A DNA stretch of 64,000 nt from Planctomycetota bacterium (lineage in GTDB: Bacteria > Planctomycetota > Planctomycetia > Pirellulales > UBA1268), in assembly GCA_016872555.1 (NCBI GenBank), contig VGZO01000020.1, positions 1 through 64,000 on the forward strand. Reading direction: 5' to 3'. Positions 26,491-34,903 of the stretch are shown here, in pieces; the stretch's first letter is position 1; each line of letters opens with the position of its first letter. The position numbers and the translations under genes are program-made. The notes beneath the pieces were generated by a model, which worked only from the letters and a program-made list of their open reading frames with translations, ran no database searches and was not told the origin of the DNA.

Positions 26491-27930
26491 ATGCCGCGCC
26501 CGTCTCCGACCAGTTGCCGAGTCCCCGCGAGCCAGGGATCGCGGCGCGAGTGGCTGCGTCACTCTGCCAACGGCTTCGGCCTCCTCGCCTTCTCGGCGCT
26601 CCGTGCCGAGGCGGACGAGCGGGCGATCGTCGCGGGCCCGCTGGCCCCGAAGGCCCCGCACTTCCCTCCTCGGGCCAAGCGGGTGATCTTCCTGTGCATG
26701 CAGGGTGGGCCGTCGCACGTCGACACGTTCGACCACAAGCCGAAGCTCATCGCCGACGCCGACCAGGCCGCGCCGGCGGCCGCCGGCCGCGGCGGGCGCG
26801 CGACGCTGATGGCGCCGCGCTGGAAATTCAGCCAGCGCGGCACGAGTGGCCTGTGGGTGTCGAGCCTGTTCGACGAGGTCGCCCGGCACGCCGACTCGCT
26901 GTGCGTGATCAACTCGATGGCCACCGATCTGCCGGCCCACCCGCAGGCCTTCGCGCAGCTCCACACCGGCACGGCACAGTTCGTGCGGCCGTCGCTGGGC
27001 GCCTGGACGCTGTACGGCCTCGGCACCGAAAACCGGAACCTGCCAGGGTTCATCGTCATCAATCCGCCCGTCGCCGCCGCGCGGGCGTTCGGCAGCGCGT
27101 TTCTCCCGGCCGTCTACCAGGCGACGCGCGTCGGCGGCGGGCGTGGGCCGGGTTTCGCCGGCCGCCGTGGCGGTGGCGATCCGACGTCGGTGGCGAATAT
27201 CGACAGCCCGCTCCTCGACCGGGCGGCCCAGCGCGACCAGGTGGATTTCATCCAGCGGCTCAACGCCTCGCGGCTCGGTCTCGACGGCGGCTCGAGCCCC
27301 GATACCGAGGGCGTGATCGAGTCGTACGAGCTCGCCTTCCGGATGCAGGACGAAGTCCCGAAGGTAATGGATATCTCCCGCGAGACCAAGGCCACGCTCG
27401 ACCGCTACGGCGTGGGCGCCGACGATACCGACGCCGTTGGCCGGCAGTGCCTGATGGCGCGGCGGCTGGCGGAGGCCGGCGTGCGCTTCGTGCAGGTGAC
27501 GCACGGCAACTGGGATCATCATTTCAACCTCGGCACGGCGCTGGCCAACACCGCCCGCCAGGTGGACCGCCCGATCGCCGGCCTGCTCGGCGATCTCGCC
27601 GACCGCGGGCTCCTCGCCGACACGCTCGTGATCTGGGGGGGCGAGTTCGGCCGCACGCCGCACAGCCAGGGAGCCGACGGCCGTGATCACAACAACAAGG
27701 GGTTCACGCTGTGGATGGCCGGTGGCGGCGTGAAGGGGGGCATCGCCCACGGTGCCACCGACGACCATGGCTACGAGGCCGTCGACAAGCGGATGCACAT
27801 CCACGACTGGCACGCCACGCTGCTCCACCTCCTCGGCCTCGACCACGAGCGGCTCACCTATCCCTACGCGGGCCGCGACTTCCGGCTCACCGACGTGCAC
27901 GGCACCGTCCATCGGGAGATCCTCGCCTGA
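26491..27930 (+). CDS. DUF1501 protein (partner of upstream DUF1553 gene)
   Basis: About 479 residues. Tat-like N-terminus SRREWLRHSANGFGLLAFSA, then LAPKAPHFPPRAKRVIFLCM and QGGPSHVDTFDHKPKL. Middle: GGEFGRTPHSQGADGRDHNN, HGATDDHGYEAV; end: LLHLLGLDHERLTYPYAGRD. All match DUF1501. An internal Gly/Arg insertion (VGGGRGPGFAGRRGGGDPTS) is unusual. A Met at 26455, right at the edge of the repeat, is a possible alternative start. Pairs with the DUF1549/1553 gene as in many planctomycete sulfatase- and polysaccharide-related loci. Confidence 0.93.
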   Translation: MPRPSPTSCRVPASQGSRREWLRHSANGFGLLAFSALRAEADERAIVAGPLAPKAPHFPPRAKRVIFLCMQGGPSHVDTFDHKPKLIADADQAAPAAAGRGGRATLMAPRWKFSQRGTSGLWVSSLFDEVARHADSLCVINSMATDLPAHPQAFAQLHTGTAQFVRPSLGAWTLYGLGTENRNLPGFIVINPPVAAARAFGSAFLPAVYQATRVGGGRGPGFAGRRGGGDPTSVANIDSPLLDRAAQRDQVDFIQRLNASRLGLDGGSSPDTEGVIESYELAFRMQDEVPKVMDISRETKATLDRYGVGADDTDAVGRQCLMARRLAEAGVRFVQVTHGNWDHHFNLGTALANTARQVDRPIAGLLGDLADRGLLADTLVIWGGEFGRTPHSQGADGRDHNNKGFTLWMAGGGVKGGIAHGATDDHGYEAVDKRMHIHDWHATLLHLLGLDHERLTYPYAGRDFRLTDVHGTVHREILA

Positions 27931-28004
27931 CCGGGTCGGGGCGCTTCCCCGCCTGACCGTTATTCGTTCGAACTATTACCCCGACCGTTCCCCGGAGATT
28001 CGCC

Positions 28005-28565
28005 ATGAATTTCGTCGTACGCCCGTCGTCGTTCCTCCTCGTGGTCGGCCTCCTCGCGCCGGCAGCGGTTGCCCAGCCGGCCGGGGAGCCATCGCCTGCC
28101 GAGATGGTGAAGCGGGCCGACACCGACGGCGACGGTCGCTTGAACCTCACGGAGTTCGTCAAGGCGCGCACGGCGATGATCGAGCAGTATTTCGCCCGTA
28201 TCGACACCGACGGCGACGGCATGCTCGACGAAAAGGAGATGGAGGCCGCCGCGGAGCAGATGCGTTCGATGGCCGGTGCCGGTCGCGCGGGATTCCGCCG
28301 CCCGGAGGGGCAGCGGCCCCAGCGCCCCGGCGCCGAGCAGCCGCAGCGCCCCGAAGGGCAGCGGCCGGGCGCGGCCGGTCTTGGCGATGCGGCCTTCGGT
28401 CGGCTCGACCGCGATGGCAACGGATCGCTGTCGCGCGAGGAATTCGAGGAGGGAATGGCGCGCATGCGGCAATACATGCAGCAGGCCGGCGGGCGACCAG
28501 GCGCGCCCGAGCGCGGCGAACGGGGCCCCGACCAGGGGTTCCGCCGCCCGCCGGAGGACAAGTGA
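28005..28565 (+). CDS. Secreted EF-hand protein
   Basis: 186 residues with a signal peptide (SSFLLVVGLLAPAAVAQPA). Three calcium-binding EF-hand loops are visible: DTDGDGRLNLTEF, DTDGDGMLDEKEM and DRDGNGSLSREEF, with a Pro/Arg/Gln-rich low-complexity linker (EGQRPQRPGAEQPQRPEGQR) between loops two and three. Periplasmic or extracellular calcium-binding role inferred. Lies 25 nt ahead of an ECF sigma gene, so the three genes EF-hand, sigma, membrane protein may be one unit. Confidence 0.88.
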   Translation: MNFVVRPSSFLLVVGLLAPAAVAQPAGEPSPAEMVKRADTDGDGRLNLTEFVKARTAMIEQYFARIDTDGDGMLDEKEMEAAAEQMRSMAGAGRAGFRRPEGQRPQRPGAEQPQRPEGQRPGAAGLGDAAFGRLDRDGNGSLSREEFEEGMARMRQYMQQAGGRPGAPERGERGPDQGFRRPPEDK

Positions 28566-28590
28566 TCCCGCCCGGAAGCGGCGGCATGGC

Positions 28591-29127
28591 ATGAGCTCTC
28601 CCCGCGAAATCGAAATCCGCGAACAGCTCGCCCGCTCCTGGCTGGCGGTCGAGCCGTCCGTCCGCGCCTACGTCGCCGCCGCGATCAGGTCGACCGCCGA
28701 CCGGGAGGACGTGCTCCAGCAGGTGGCGCTGACCGTGGCCCGGCGCTTCGAGGAATACGACGAGAAGCGCCCGTTCGTGGGCTGGGTCCTGTGGCTCGCG
28801 AAGTCGCGGATCGTCGACCATTACCGCAGCTCGCAGCGGCAGCGCCTCGTGCTCGGCCCCGACGTGCTCGATCGGCTCGCGGAGTCGCTGGCCGCGACCC
28901 ACGACGACGTGTCGCCGCGCCGCGAGGCGCTCGAGGAATGCCTGGCAACGCTCACCGAGCGATCCCGGGCGCTGGTGCGGATGCGGTACCACGACGGCCT
29001 GGCGATCACCGCCATCGCCCACGGCGTGCGATCGACACCGGGATCGGTCCGCGTGGCGTTGTTTCGGATCCGGGAGGCCCTCGCCGACTGCATCGGCCGG
29101 CGGCTCGCTGCGGGAGCGGGTGAATGA
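28591..29127 (+). CDS. ECF sigma factor (planctomycete type)
   Basis: 178 residues, RNA polymerase sigma-70 family. Region 2: TADREDVLQQVALTVARRFE, RPFVGWVLWLAKSRIVDHYR. Region 4: LTERSRALVRMRYHDGLAIT, AHGVRSTPGSVRVALFRIRE, a helix-turn-helix. The region 2 sequence and QQVAL pattern fit the Rhodopirellula-type ECF subgroup. Its stop overlaps the next gene by 4 nt (ATGA), which encodes a one-helix membrane protein likely to be its anti-sigma factor. Target promoters are unknown. Confidence 0.92.
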   Translation: MSSPREIEIREQLARSWLAVEPSVRAYVAAAIRSTADREDVLQQVALTVARRFEEYDEKRPFVGWVLWLAKSRIVDHYRSSQRQRLVLGPDVLDRLAESLAATHDDVSPRREALEECLATLTERSRALVRMRYHDGLAITAIAHGVRSTPGSVRVALFRIREALADCIGRRLAAGAGE

Positions 29128-30107
29128 TCGACGACGACGTGAAGCGCGCGATCGATGCCTGGGTCGACGGCGACCCGTCGGCCGACGACGAGCAGACGCT
29201 CGGCCGCGCGCTCGCCGCGGATCCTGCCGCCGTCGGCCTGCTCGCCGACCGGGCACGACTCCACGCGCTCCTCCGCGACGCCGGCGGCTGGCATGAACCA
29301 CGACAGGCTCCCGTCGTGCCGCGGCGCGCGTTCGGCCGGAAGCTGGCGTGGGGTGGTGCGGCGCTGATCGCCGGCGGGGCGGGGCTATGGCTGATGCTGC
29401 CGCCGTCGGCCGACGCCGGCGCCGTCGATGCGGTGCAGCGTGCCCTGGCGGCCAGTCGCCCCGCGGAGGATCGCCGCTATTCGGTCTCCGTCGGCCCTGC
29501 GCGGCAGTGGCGGTTTGCCGCCGCGCAACGCAGTGCCGTGCCGGCGTCGACGTTGTGGGTCCGTGGCTCCCGGTTCGTCCAGATCGCCCTCGTCGCGGGG
29601 CGGCCGGTGGCATGGGGGCGCGACGCGACGGGAGCGGTGTGGTTCGCGCCGTCGCGGGACACGGCGGCGCTGTTTGACGCCACGGAGGTCCCGGAGGCGC
29701 TGGCGGAGGTCTGCGATCTGCGATCGCTCGACCTGGCGACGCTCCTCGAGACGCTGCTGGCCGAGTTCGACCTGCAGCGGTTCGACGGCGGCGACGGCCA
29801 CGACCTCATCCGGGCGACTCCGCGGGCCGGCGTCGCCACGGCGTATGGGCGCGTCGAAATCGAGATCGAGCGGGAGTCGCTCGTCGTGCGCCGCGCCGCC
29901 GTCGAGCGCTCGGGGGGTTGGCGGCGCGGGATCGTCGTGACGTTCACGCTCGAGGAGATTGGCGTGCAGGGCGACGGCGTCTACGAGCTGGCGGCGCACG
30001 TCGACGCCGGGGCCACGGTCCTCGGCCGTGAGTCGGCCCGCGGCGCGCGAGGCGAGTTGCTCCGCGAGCATCTCCAGGCCCTCAGGCAGCCGGAAGGGAA
30101 CCGATGA
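29124..30107 (+). CDS. Membrane protein, probable anti-sigma/regulator of adjacent ECF sigma
   Basis: 327 residues. N-terminal soluble part (residues 1-70: DDVKRAIDAWVDGDPSADDE, LGRALAADPAAVGLLADRAR) resembles planctomycete anti-sigma/FecR-type N-termini; one membrane helix at about 74-93 (LAWGGAALIAGGAGLWLMLP); periplasmic domain of about 230 residues without a recognised fold, reading like a lipid/lipoprotein-binding beta-rich module (FVQIALVAGRPVAWGRDATG, FDLQRFDGGDGHDLIRATPR). No zinc-binding HxxxCxxC motif. Coupling to the sigma gene supports an anti-sigma role, which remains inference. Confidence 0.72.
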   Translation: MIDDDVKRAIDAWVDGDPSADDEQTLGRALAADPAAVGLLADRARLHALLRDAGGWHEPRQAPVVPRRAFGRKLAWGGAALIAGGAGLWLMLPPSADAGAVDAVQRALAASRPAEDRRYSVSVGPARQWRFAAAQRSAVPASTLWVRGSRFVQIALVAGRPVAWGRDATGAVWFAPSRDTAALFDATEVPEALAEVCDLRSLDLATLLETLLAEFDLQRFDGGDGHDLIRATPRAGVATAYGRVEIEIERESLVVRRAAVERSGGWRRGIVVTFTLEEIGVQGDGVYELAAHVDAGATVLGRESARGARGELLREHLQALRQPEGNR

Positions 30108-30160
30108 TGGACGGACACGGGGTGGCGTCATGCCCTCAGCCACGGCAGGCAGGCGCCGGC

Positions 30161-30197
30161 TGTCCGTGGACAAAGCCATCCATGGCCTTTGTCAGTC
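30161..30197. repeat. Partial repeat copy D: hairpin 3 only
   Basis: Isolated outer hairpin: GTCCGTGGACAAAG, centre CCATCCATGG, CTTTGTC. It sits 54 nt after the membrane-protein stop and overlaps the last codons of the convergent Uma2 gene, so the palindrome separates two converging transcripts and may terminate both. Confidence 0.7.
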
Positions 30198-30728
30198 GAA
30201 CAGCCGGCTGCAGTCGACCACGAGTCGGCAGTCGCCGGGGCCCCCGAGCAAGAGCTCGACTCGGTCGGACGGACCGGAGAGGCTGGAGCCCTCGGCGGTC
30301 ACGTGCTCGACTGATCGGGCAGCGGGATCGATCACGAGGTAGTGCCGGACCTCGTGCTCACGGTACAGCGCCCGCTTGAGCACGAGATCCTGCGCTCGCG
30401 TCGCCTCCGACACGACCTCGACGACGATCGCGGGAGGTCGCTCGAGATGCCGTTGGGGTTGCTCGCCACAGACGACCATGATGTCAGGCCGAACGACGGT
30501 GTGGAGGTCGATGATCCAGTCGAGATTCGTGTAGACCTCGCACGGGCAGCCCCCGGCCTCGATCTGATTGCCGACCGTCCGGGACAGCCGCGAGACGACC
30601 CGCTCGTGCGGGCCGAACGGGCTGGGCGTCATGGCGATCGCCACTCCGTCGATGAGCTGCCAGTCGCCGCTCCAACGACGGTAGTCGTCGACCGTGTACC
30701 GCGGGATGTAGAGGGGACGGGACGGCAT
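30192..30728 (-). CDS. Uma2 family (DUF820) restriction-endonuclease-fold protein
   Basis: 178 residues from MPSRPLYIPRYTVDDYRRWS. Conserved Uma2 elements: GDWQLIDGVAIAMTPSPFGPH, VYTNLDWIIDLHTVVRPDIM with the active-site Asp, PAIVVEVVSEATRAQDLVLK with Glu and a following Lys, and YREHEVRHYLVIDPAARSVE. PD-(D/E)xK-type nuclease fold is known for the family; biological role unclear. A Met 12 nt upstream is possible, but TATGAT ends 7 nt before the chosen ATG, fitting a leaderless mRNA. Confidence 0.9.
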   Translation of the reverse strand: MPSRPLYIPRYTVDDYRRWSGDWQLIDGVAIAMTPSPFGPHERVVSRLSRTVGNQIEAGGCPCEVYTNLDWIIDLHTVVRPDIMVVCGEQPQRHLERPPAIVVEVVSEATRAQDLVLKRALYREHEVRHYLVIDPAARSVEHVTAEGSSLSGPSDRVELLLGGPGDCRLVVDCSRLFD

Positions 30729-30735
30729 GGCCCTT

Positions 30736-30741
30736 ATCATA
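30736..30741 (-). promoter_or_regulatory. -10 TATGAT immediately before Uma2 start
   Basis: Minus-strand TATGAT with only 7 nt (AAGGGCC) before the ATG; the transcription start would fall at the start codon. Same geometry as the NSS transporter gene. Confidence 0.45.
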
Positions 30742-30800
30742 CCGTGGCCGGTAGCAGTCGCTCGGCGCTTCCGTCGAGGTCCGTTCGCTGACCGGCCGGT

Positions 30801-32045
30801 TCACGACAGCAGGTCGAGGAACGTGGTGATCACGATCGCGTTGGTGAAATCGATGAAGAACGCGCCCACGATCGGGGCGACCACGAAAGCGCGGGGGGCC
30901 GGGCCGAAGCGCTCGACGAGCGTGTTCATTACCGCCATCGCATTGGCCGTCGTGCCGAGCATGAACCCGGTGAACCCGCCGGTCATCACCGCCGCGTCGT
31001 AATCGCGCCCCATCAGCGGATAGACCAGCCACGCGCAGAACGCCGCGACCGCGGCCGCCTGGAGGCCGAGATTGACCGCCAGCGGCAGCGCCAGCGACGC
31101 CAACTCCCAGAGCTTGAGGTTGACCAGCGCGATCGTGAGAAACAGCGTCAGGCACACCGCGCCGATCTTCGCGGCCAGGTCGTGGGGGATCCGGATCGCG
31201 CCGGTCGTGTCGTCGAGGTTACGGATCGCGGCGCCGGCGAGCATCGCCCCGACATAGCCCGGGAGCGTGAGGCCGGCACGCTTCAACCCCGCGCTCACGA
31301 TGCCGCCGACGGCCATCGCGACCAGGAGCACCGTCAGGGCGCGGAGCGCATCGCGGATGCTGCCCTCCTCGTCGTCGGCCGGGGCGGTCGCGTCGGGCTC
31401 GTAGGCGGCGCGGCCGGGGTAGTCGCCGGCGGTCGCCGGCGCCGTGAACGGAGGGTCCCGATGGCCGGCGACGAGCCGTCGATCGCGCTCGAGGAGGTGG
31501 GTGGCGATCGGGCCGCCGAGCAGGCCGCCGAGGACGATCCCCCCCATCGCCGCGGCGACCGCCAGCGTGGCCGCGGCCGGCACGCCCGCCGCCTCGAACT
31601 GCGGTGCGAACGCCAATGCCGTCGCCGGGCCCCCGGCCAGCGCCGTCGAACTCATCAGCACGCCGAGCAGCGGCGGCTCGCCGAACGCGAGCGCCACGCC
31701 GATGCCGATCAGGTTTTGGATCATCGCGAGGGCGCTGGCCAACGCCAAGAACAACAGCGCCTGCCCGCTCCCGACGCGCAGCAGCGACAGGCTGGCACTG
31801 AGCCCGATCGACGTGAAAAAGGCCGTCATCAGCGGTGTCTGCAGGGTGGTGTCGAACCCGACCGTGGCGACGCCCGTCGCCCGCGCGACCGACACCGCGA
31901 CGGCGACGAGCAGGCCGCCGACGACTGCCGCCGGCACGTTGAACCGGCGCAGCGGCGGCACGGCCGCGACGACCGCGAACCCGAGAAACAGCGTCGCCCC
32001 GCCGAGCGCGAGCGTCTGGATGAGATCGAGATCGACGTGCGTCAT
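30801..32045 (-). CDS. Sodium/glutamate symporter GltS-like
   Basis: 414 residues with about ten to twelve membrane segments in two inverted halves, as in GltS. First half: LGGATLFLGFAVVAAVPPLR, RFNVPAAVVGGLL, STALAGGPATALAFAPQFEA. Second half: MAVGGIVSAGLKRAGLTLPG, TGGFTGFMLGTTANAMAVMN, the G-rich reentrant-like repeats. A charged loop of about 55 residues (LLERDRRLVAGHRDPPF) joins them. Family use is Na+-coupled glutamate uptake. Its start overlaps the stop of the DUF932 gene by 4 nt, so it is read with DUF932 and the helicase, an unusual grouping. Confidence 0.9.
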   Translation of the reverse strand: MTHVDLDLIQTLALGGATLFLGFAVVAAVPPLRRFNVPAAVVGGLLVAVAVSVARATGVATVGFDTTLQTPLMTAFFTSIGLSASLSLLRVGSGQALLFLALASALAMIQNLIGIGVALAFGEPPLLGVLMSSTALAGGPATALAFAPQFEAAGVPAAATLAVAAAMGGIVLGGLLGGPIATHLLERDRRLVAGHRDPPFTAPATAGDYPGRAAYEPDATAPADDEEGSIRDALRALTVLLVAMAVGGIVSAGLKRAGLTLPGYVGAMLAGAAIRNLDDTTGAIRIPHDLAAKIGAVCLTLFLTIALVNLKLWELASLALPLAVNLGLQAAAVAAFCAWLVYPLMGRDYDAAVMTGGFTGFMLGTTANAMAVMNTLVERFGPAPRAFVVAPIVGAFFIDFTNAIVITTFLDLLS

Positions 32046-33181
32046 GGCGTGTCCCGGCCCGCCCCGGTCGGGTCGGCCCGACCGTCGACGAGGAGGTCGG
32101 CGAACTCGGTGGCGATCTCGGCAGTGCCCTCGAGGTCGAACTCGTCGGCGAGCGTCGACCCGATCCAGTGCTGGATCGCGACCGCCTCGCGCGGTGCGGC
32201 CGAGTGGGTCGCGACTTCGCTGGCGAGATTGAGCAGATCGTAGACGCGGCACTTCACGGGCAGCAGCCGCTGGCGCCGCGGCGGCAGCGTATCGACGTTG
32301 GTGACGCCGTAGAACTCCTGGATCCGGCCGGTGAGCCGGTCGAAGCTCTCGATCACGCGCCCCTTGCCGGCGGGATCGATGAGCTTCGCCTTGACGATCT
32401 GGCGGTGGAGGGCATGGGCCTCGCGGACCGACGCCCACGACGTCTGCGCCGCCAGGAAGCGCTCACGGATCGCGGCGTAGCCGTCGGCGTGGTCGAAGCA
32501 CTCGATGGCGCGCTTCAACGTGTGGAGCGGATTGCGGCTGGCCGGCACGTCGCTGGCGAAGGCGCGGTGATGGCCGACGAGGCCGTTGGTGCAGATCAGC
32601 CGCAGGAGAGCGACGTGGATCCGCGGGCTGCCGAAGCCGTCGATCGGCACGTCGAGCGTGAACCGGTTGGCGAACTCGTCGGCACCGATCGCCAGGCCCC
32701 TCTCGCCGCTCTTCGGCATGAACGTGCAGCCGATGACGCCGTCGCGGTAGAACGGCCGCTCGGCCCCGTGGCTGCGGACGAGGTCGCGCATGTCGTCGAT
32801 CGTGACCAGCGGCTGGCGGGGATCGGAGACGGCGAGGGCCTGAGGCGGCCCGCTCGGCGGCAGCTCGACCATCACGCGCAGCCGGTCGTCACGCGAGACT
32901 TCGCAGATCCGCCCGAACACCTCCTCCGGGCGGAAGTAGCGGAACGTGCTCGCGCCGAACCGGTAGCGGGCGAACACCGACTTCCAGAACCGCGGGGTGA
33001 CGACACACTTCTGGCCGTCGACATCGAGCAGTGCCTTCTCCGGGAGCAGCGTCTCGCGTTGGCGCTTCGCCGTCTCGGGTGCGGCCGCGGTGATCCGCAG
33101 CGACCCCAGCGTGGTCACGCGCGGCTCCACGCGCACCCGTCCGCCGCCCGTCTCCCCGCTGCCGTGTGCCACGTCGACCAT
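32042..33181 (-). CDS. DUF932 (phage/plasmid-like) protein
   Basis: 379 residues. GGGAGGAGAGG ribosome site ends 3 nt before the ATG. Sequence features of DUF932: VIGCTFMPKSGERGLAIGAD, LLRLICTNGLVGHHRAFASD (the characteristic R-x-x-C-T-N motif), and helical tail with FLAAQTSWASVREAHALHRQ and VYDLLNLASEVATH. Known members occur on phages and plasmids and have no settled function, though DNA-related roles are suspected. It lies 41 nt after an SF2 helicase gene and overlaps GltS. The N-terminal 70 residues (ETAKRQRETLLPEKALLDVD) are not covered by the usual family core. Confidence 0.85.
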   Translation of the reverse strand: MVDVAHGSGETGGGRVRVEPRVTTLGSLRITAAAPETAKRQRETLLPEKALLDVDGQKCVVTPRFWKSVFARYRFGASTFRYFRPEEVFGRICEVSRDDRLRVMVELPPSGPPQALAVSDPRQPLVTIDDMRDLVRSHGAERPFYRDGVIGCTFMPKSGERGLAIGADEFANRFTLDVPIDGFGSPRIHVALLRLICTNGLVGHHRAFASDVPASRNPLHTLKRAIECFDHADGYAAIRERFLAAQTSWASVREAHALHRQIVKAKLIDPAGKGRVIESFDRLTGRIQEFYGVTNVDTLPPRRQRLLPVKCRVYDLLNLASEVATHSAAPREAVAIQHWIGSTLADEFDLEGTAEIATEFADLLVDGRADPTGAGRDTP

Positions 33182-33222
33182 GATCCTCTCCTCCCTGGTT
33201 GCCGGTGCGTTGTCCGTCTCCG

Positions 33223-34566
33223 TCACCACGTGCCGTCGTCGATCCATGAAGCCTGGGGGTCGCGCGGCGGCCGCTCGAACCGGTCGCGCGCCTCCTCGAG
33301 GCGGTAGTTCCAGCGCCGGATCGGCCGGAGGCCACGGGCGGGGACCGCACCGCGACGGCCGCGGCGGCCCCCCGCACGAGTCTCGTCGGCCTTCGAGAGG
33401 CGAACGAGCAGCTCGAGCATCCGCTTCGTGACCGCCTCGACACGGCCGTTGAGCCCGATCGAAAGCCAGCCGTCGTCGGCTTCGACGTACTGTGCGGCGG
33501 GCAGGGCGCTGGCGGTGAACGGATGCTTCGTGGCGCGGCACTGGACGATCCGCTTGAGCGGTACGTCGGCGGCCCGGCGCAGCACGCGGCCGGCCATCTG
33601 CACCGCCGGCCCCTTGCCCGACGGGCGGCAAAACACCGTCTCCAGGCCCGGGCAGTCGAACCCCTCGGCGAGCACGGCGACTGACAGGACCACGGTTGCC
33701 GCGCCGTGTTCGAAGCGCTCGATCTGCGCTTCCCGGTCGCTGTCGCCGGTGACCACCTCACAGGCGACGCCGCCGGCGGCCAATCGCGCGGCACATTTCC
33801 GGCATTCGGCGATCGTCCGGAAGAACACCAGCGACCGGCCCCACAACCCCGGCTCGCGGAGATAGGTCGCGGCGACCGATTCGGGCGAATAGCCGGCGAT
33901 CGTGTAGTGGGCGAACGGGGAGAGGTAGCCGTCGAGGACGAGCTGGCGGATTCCCGCATCGCGGACCGAACGCTCGAAGCACAGCCCGTGGCGGTCGGCG
34001 CGGTAGGGGGTGGCCGACAGGCCGAGCACCTTGCGGGCGCCGACGGCGGCGTGGAGCGAGGCCATGCTCGCCGTGGCGTCGTGCTGGGCCTCGTCGACGA
34101 TCAGCAGGTCGGCGCGCGGCGGTGAGCGGTCGAACATCGACACCGCGAGGAGGTCGATCCCGAAGCCGCGCTGGTCGTTCTCGCGCTGCACCTGGGCGAG
34201 CAAATTGCGGCGCATCGCCGTCCAGGCGACGCGCATCCCGAGGTGGTCCTGGGCCCACTTGGCGACGAGCAGCCCGATCACCGTCTTGCCGCTGCCCGTC
34301 GGGCTCTCGACGATCACCGAACGGGCCTCGGGGAGCGTGACGCCGCGGTCGACGTGCGGCCCCGACAACATCTCCACGACCCGGGTGACGACCCGCGCCT
34401 GGTAGTCGCGTGGCTCGATCCGCACGCCGGCCGCCAGCGCTGCCACGAGATCGTCGCCGGCGTTGCCCGTCGCGCCGGGGCGTCCGGAGGCAGGGACGGT
34501 GGCGCGCCGCTTTGGCCGCGATCGCGGGCGCGTCGTTGGGCCGGTCGTGGTGCGGGATCGGGGCAT
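33223..34566 (-). CDS. SF2 DEAD/DEAH-type helicase
   Basis: 447 residues. Basic N-terminal tail (residues 1-35), then EPRDYQARVVTRVVEMLSGP (Q-motif-like), Walker A VESPTGSGKT at 86-95, motif II LIVDEAQHD (DEAQ, 158-161), motif III LGLSATPYRA (about 182), motif V VLSVAVLAEGFDCPGLETV, motif VI PAVQMAGRVLRRA (about 320-332). Overall order fits RadD/type-III-like restriction-repair helicases. Predicted ATP-dependent DNA translocase. Start MPRSRTTTG chosen because earlier codons are atypical. It is first of a three-gene unit with DUF932 and GltS. Confidence 0.9.
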   Translation of the reverse strand: MPRSRTTTGPTTRPRSRPKRRATVPASGRPGATGNAGDDLVAALAAGVRIEPRDYQARVVTRVVEMLSGPHVDRGVTLPEARSVIVESPTGSGKTVIGLLVAKWAQDHLGMRVAWTAMRRNLLAQVQRENDQRGFGIDLLAVSMFDRSPPRADLLIVDEAQHDATASMASLHAAVGARKVLGLSATPYRADRHGLCFERSVRDAGIRQLVLDGYLSPFAHYTIAGYSPESVAATYLREPGLWGRSLVFFRTIAECRKCAARLAAGGVACEVVTGDSDREAQIERFEHGAATVVLSVAVLAEGFDCPGLETVFCRPSGKGPAVQMAGRVLRRAADVPLKRIVQCRATKHPFTASALPAAQYVEADDGWLSIGLNGRVEAVTKRMLELLVRLSKADETRAGGRRGRRGAVPARGLRPIRRWNYRLEEARDRFERPPRDPQASWIDDGTW

Positions 34567-34903
34567 GGCGTGGTCGCTGCCCGCCGCTGACGGGCCATCC
34601 GTGGCTGCCGTGGGGAAGAGCCCCGCCGCTCGCAGCGGCCAACCCGGGCGGCGGGTGGAGCCGGGTGCCGGGGGCGGCATCGCCGGGAGCCACTCACGCT
34701 CGGACGACGATGCTCATGACGACGTCCGGCAAAGCCCGGTCGAGCACCTTGCCGGAAGCCCCGAGTGTAGCCGTCGGGGGATGGAAGGTCCCCTTGGAAA
34801 AATGGGTAAGCGGTTTTTCCGCAAGGGAGCCTCCGCGGGCACCTCTCGGGGGCTTCCGCTGACGCCGGCGATGAGCCATGGGGATGGCCATGTCCACGAA
34901 GTG
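34567..34903. other. Intergenic stretch with an A/T-cored hairpin
   Basis: 337 nt separating the helicase unit from the lipase, with no supported gene. It holds an inverted repeat at 34792-34826: CCTTG-GAAAAA and TTTTTC-CAAGG-type arms around GTAAGC, unusually A/T-rich for this DNA, and further GC-rich partial palindromes at 34827-34870. Likely a terminator for the minus-strand lipase transcript end side or a structured untranslated region. Confidence 0.45.
34792..34826. terminator. Inverted repeat with A5/T5 core
   Basis: Arms CCTTGGAAAAA (34792-34802) and TTTTTCCGCAAGG (34814-34826). Lies 78 nt beyond the 3' end of the minus-strand lipase gene, the right place to end its transcript. Confidence 0.35.
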
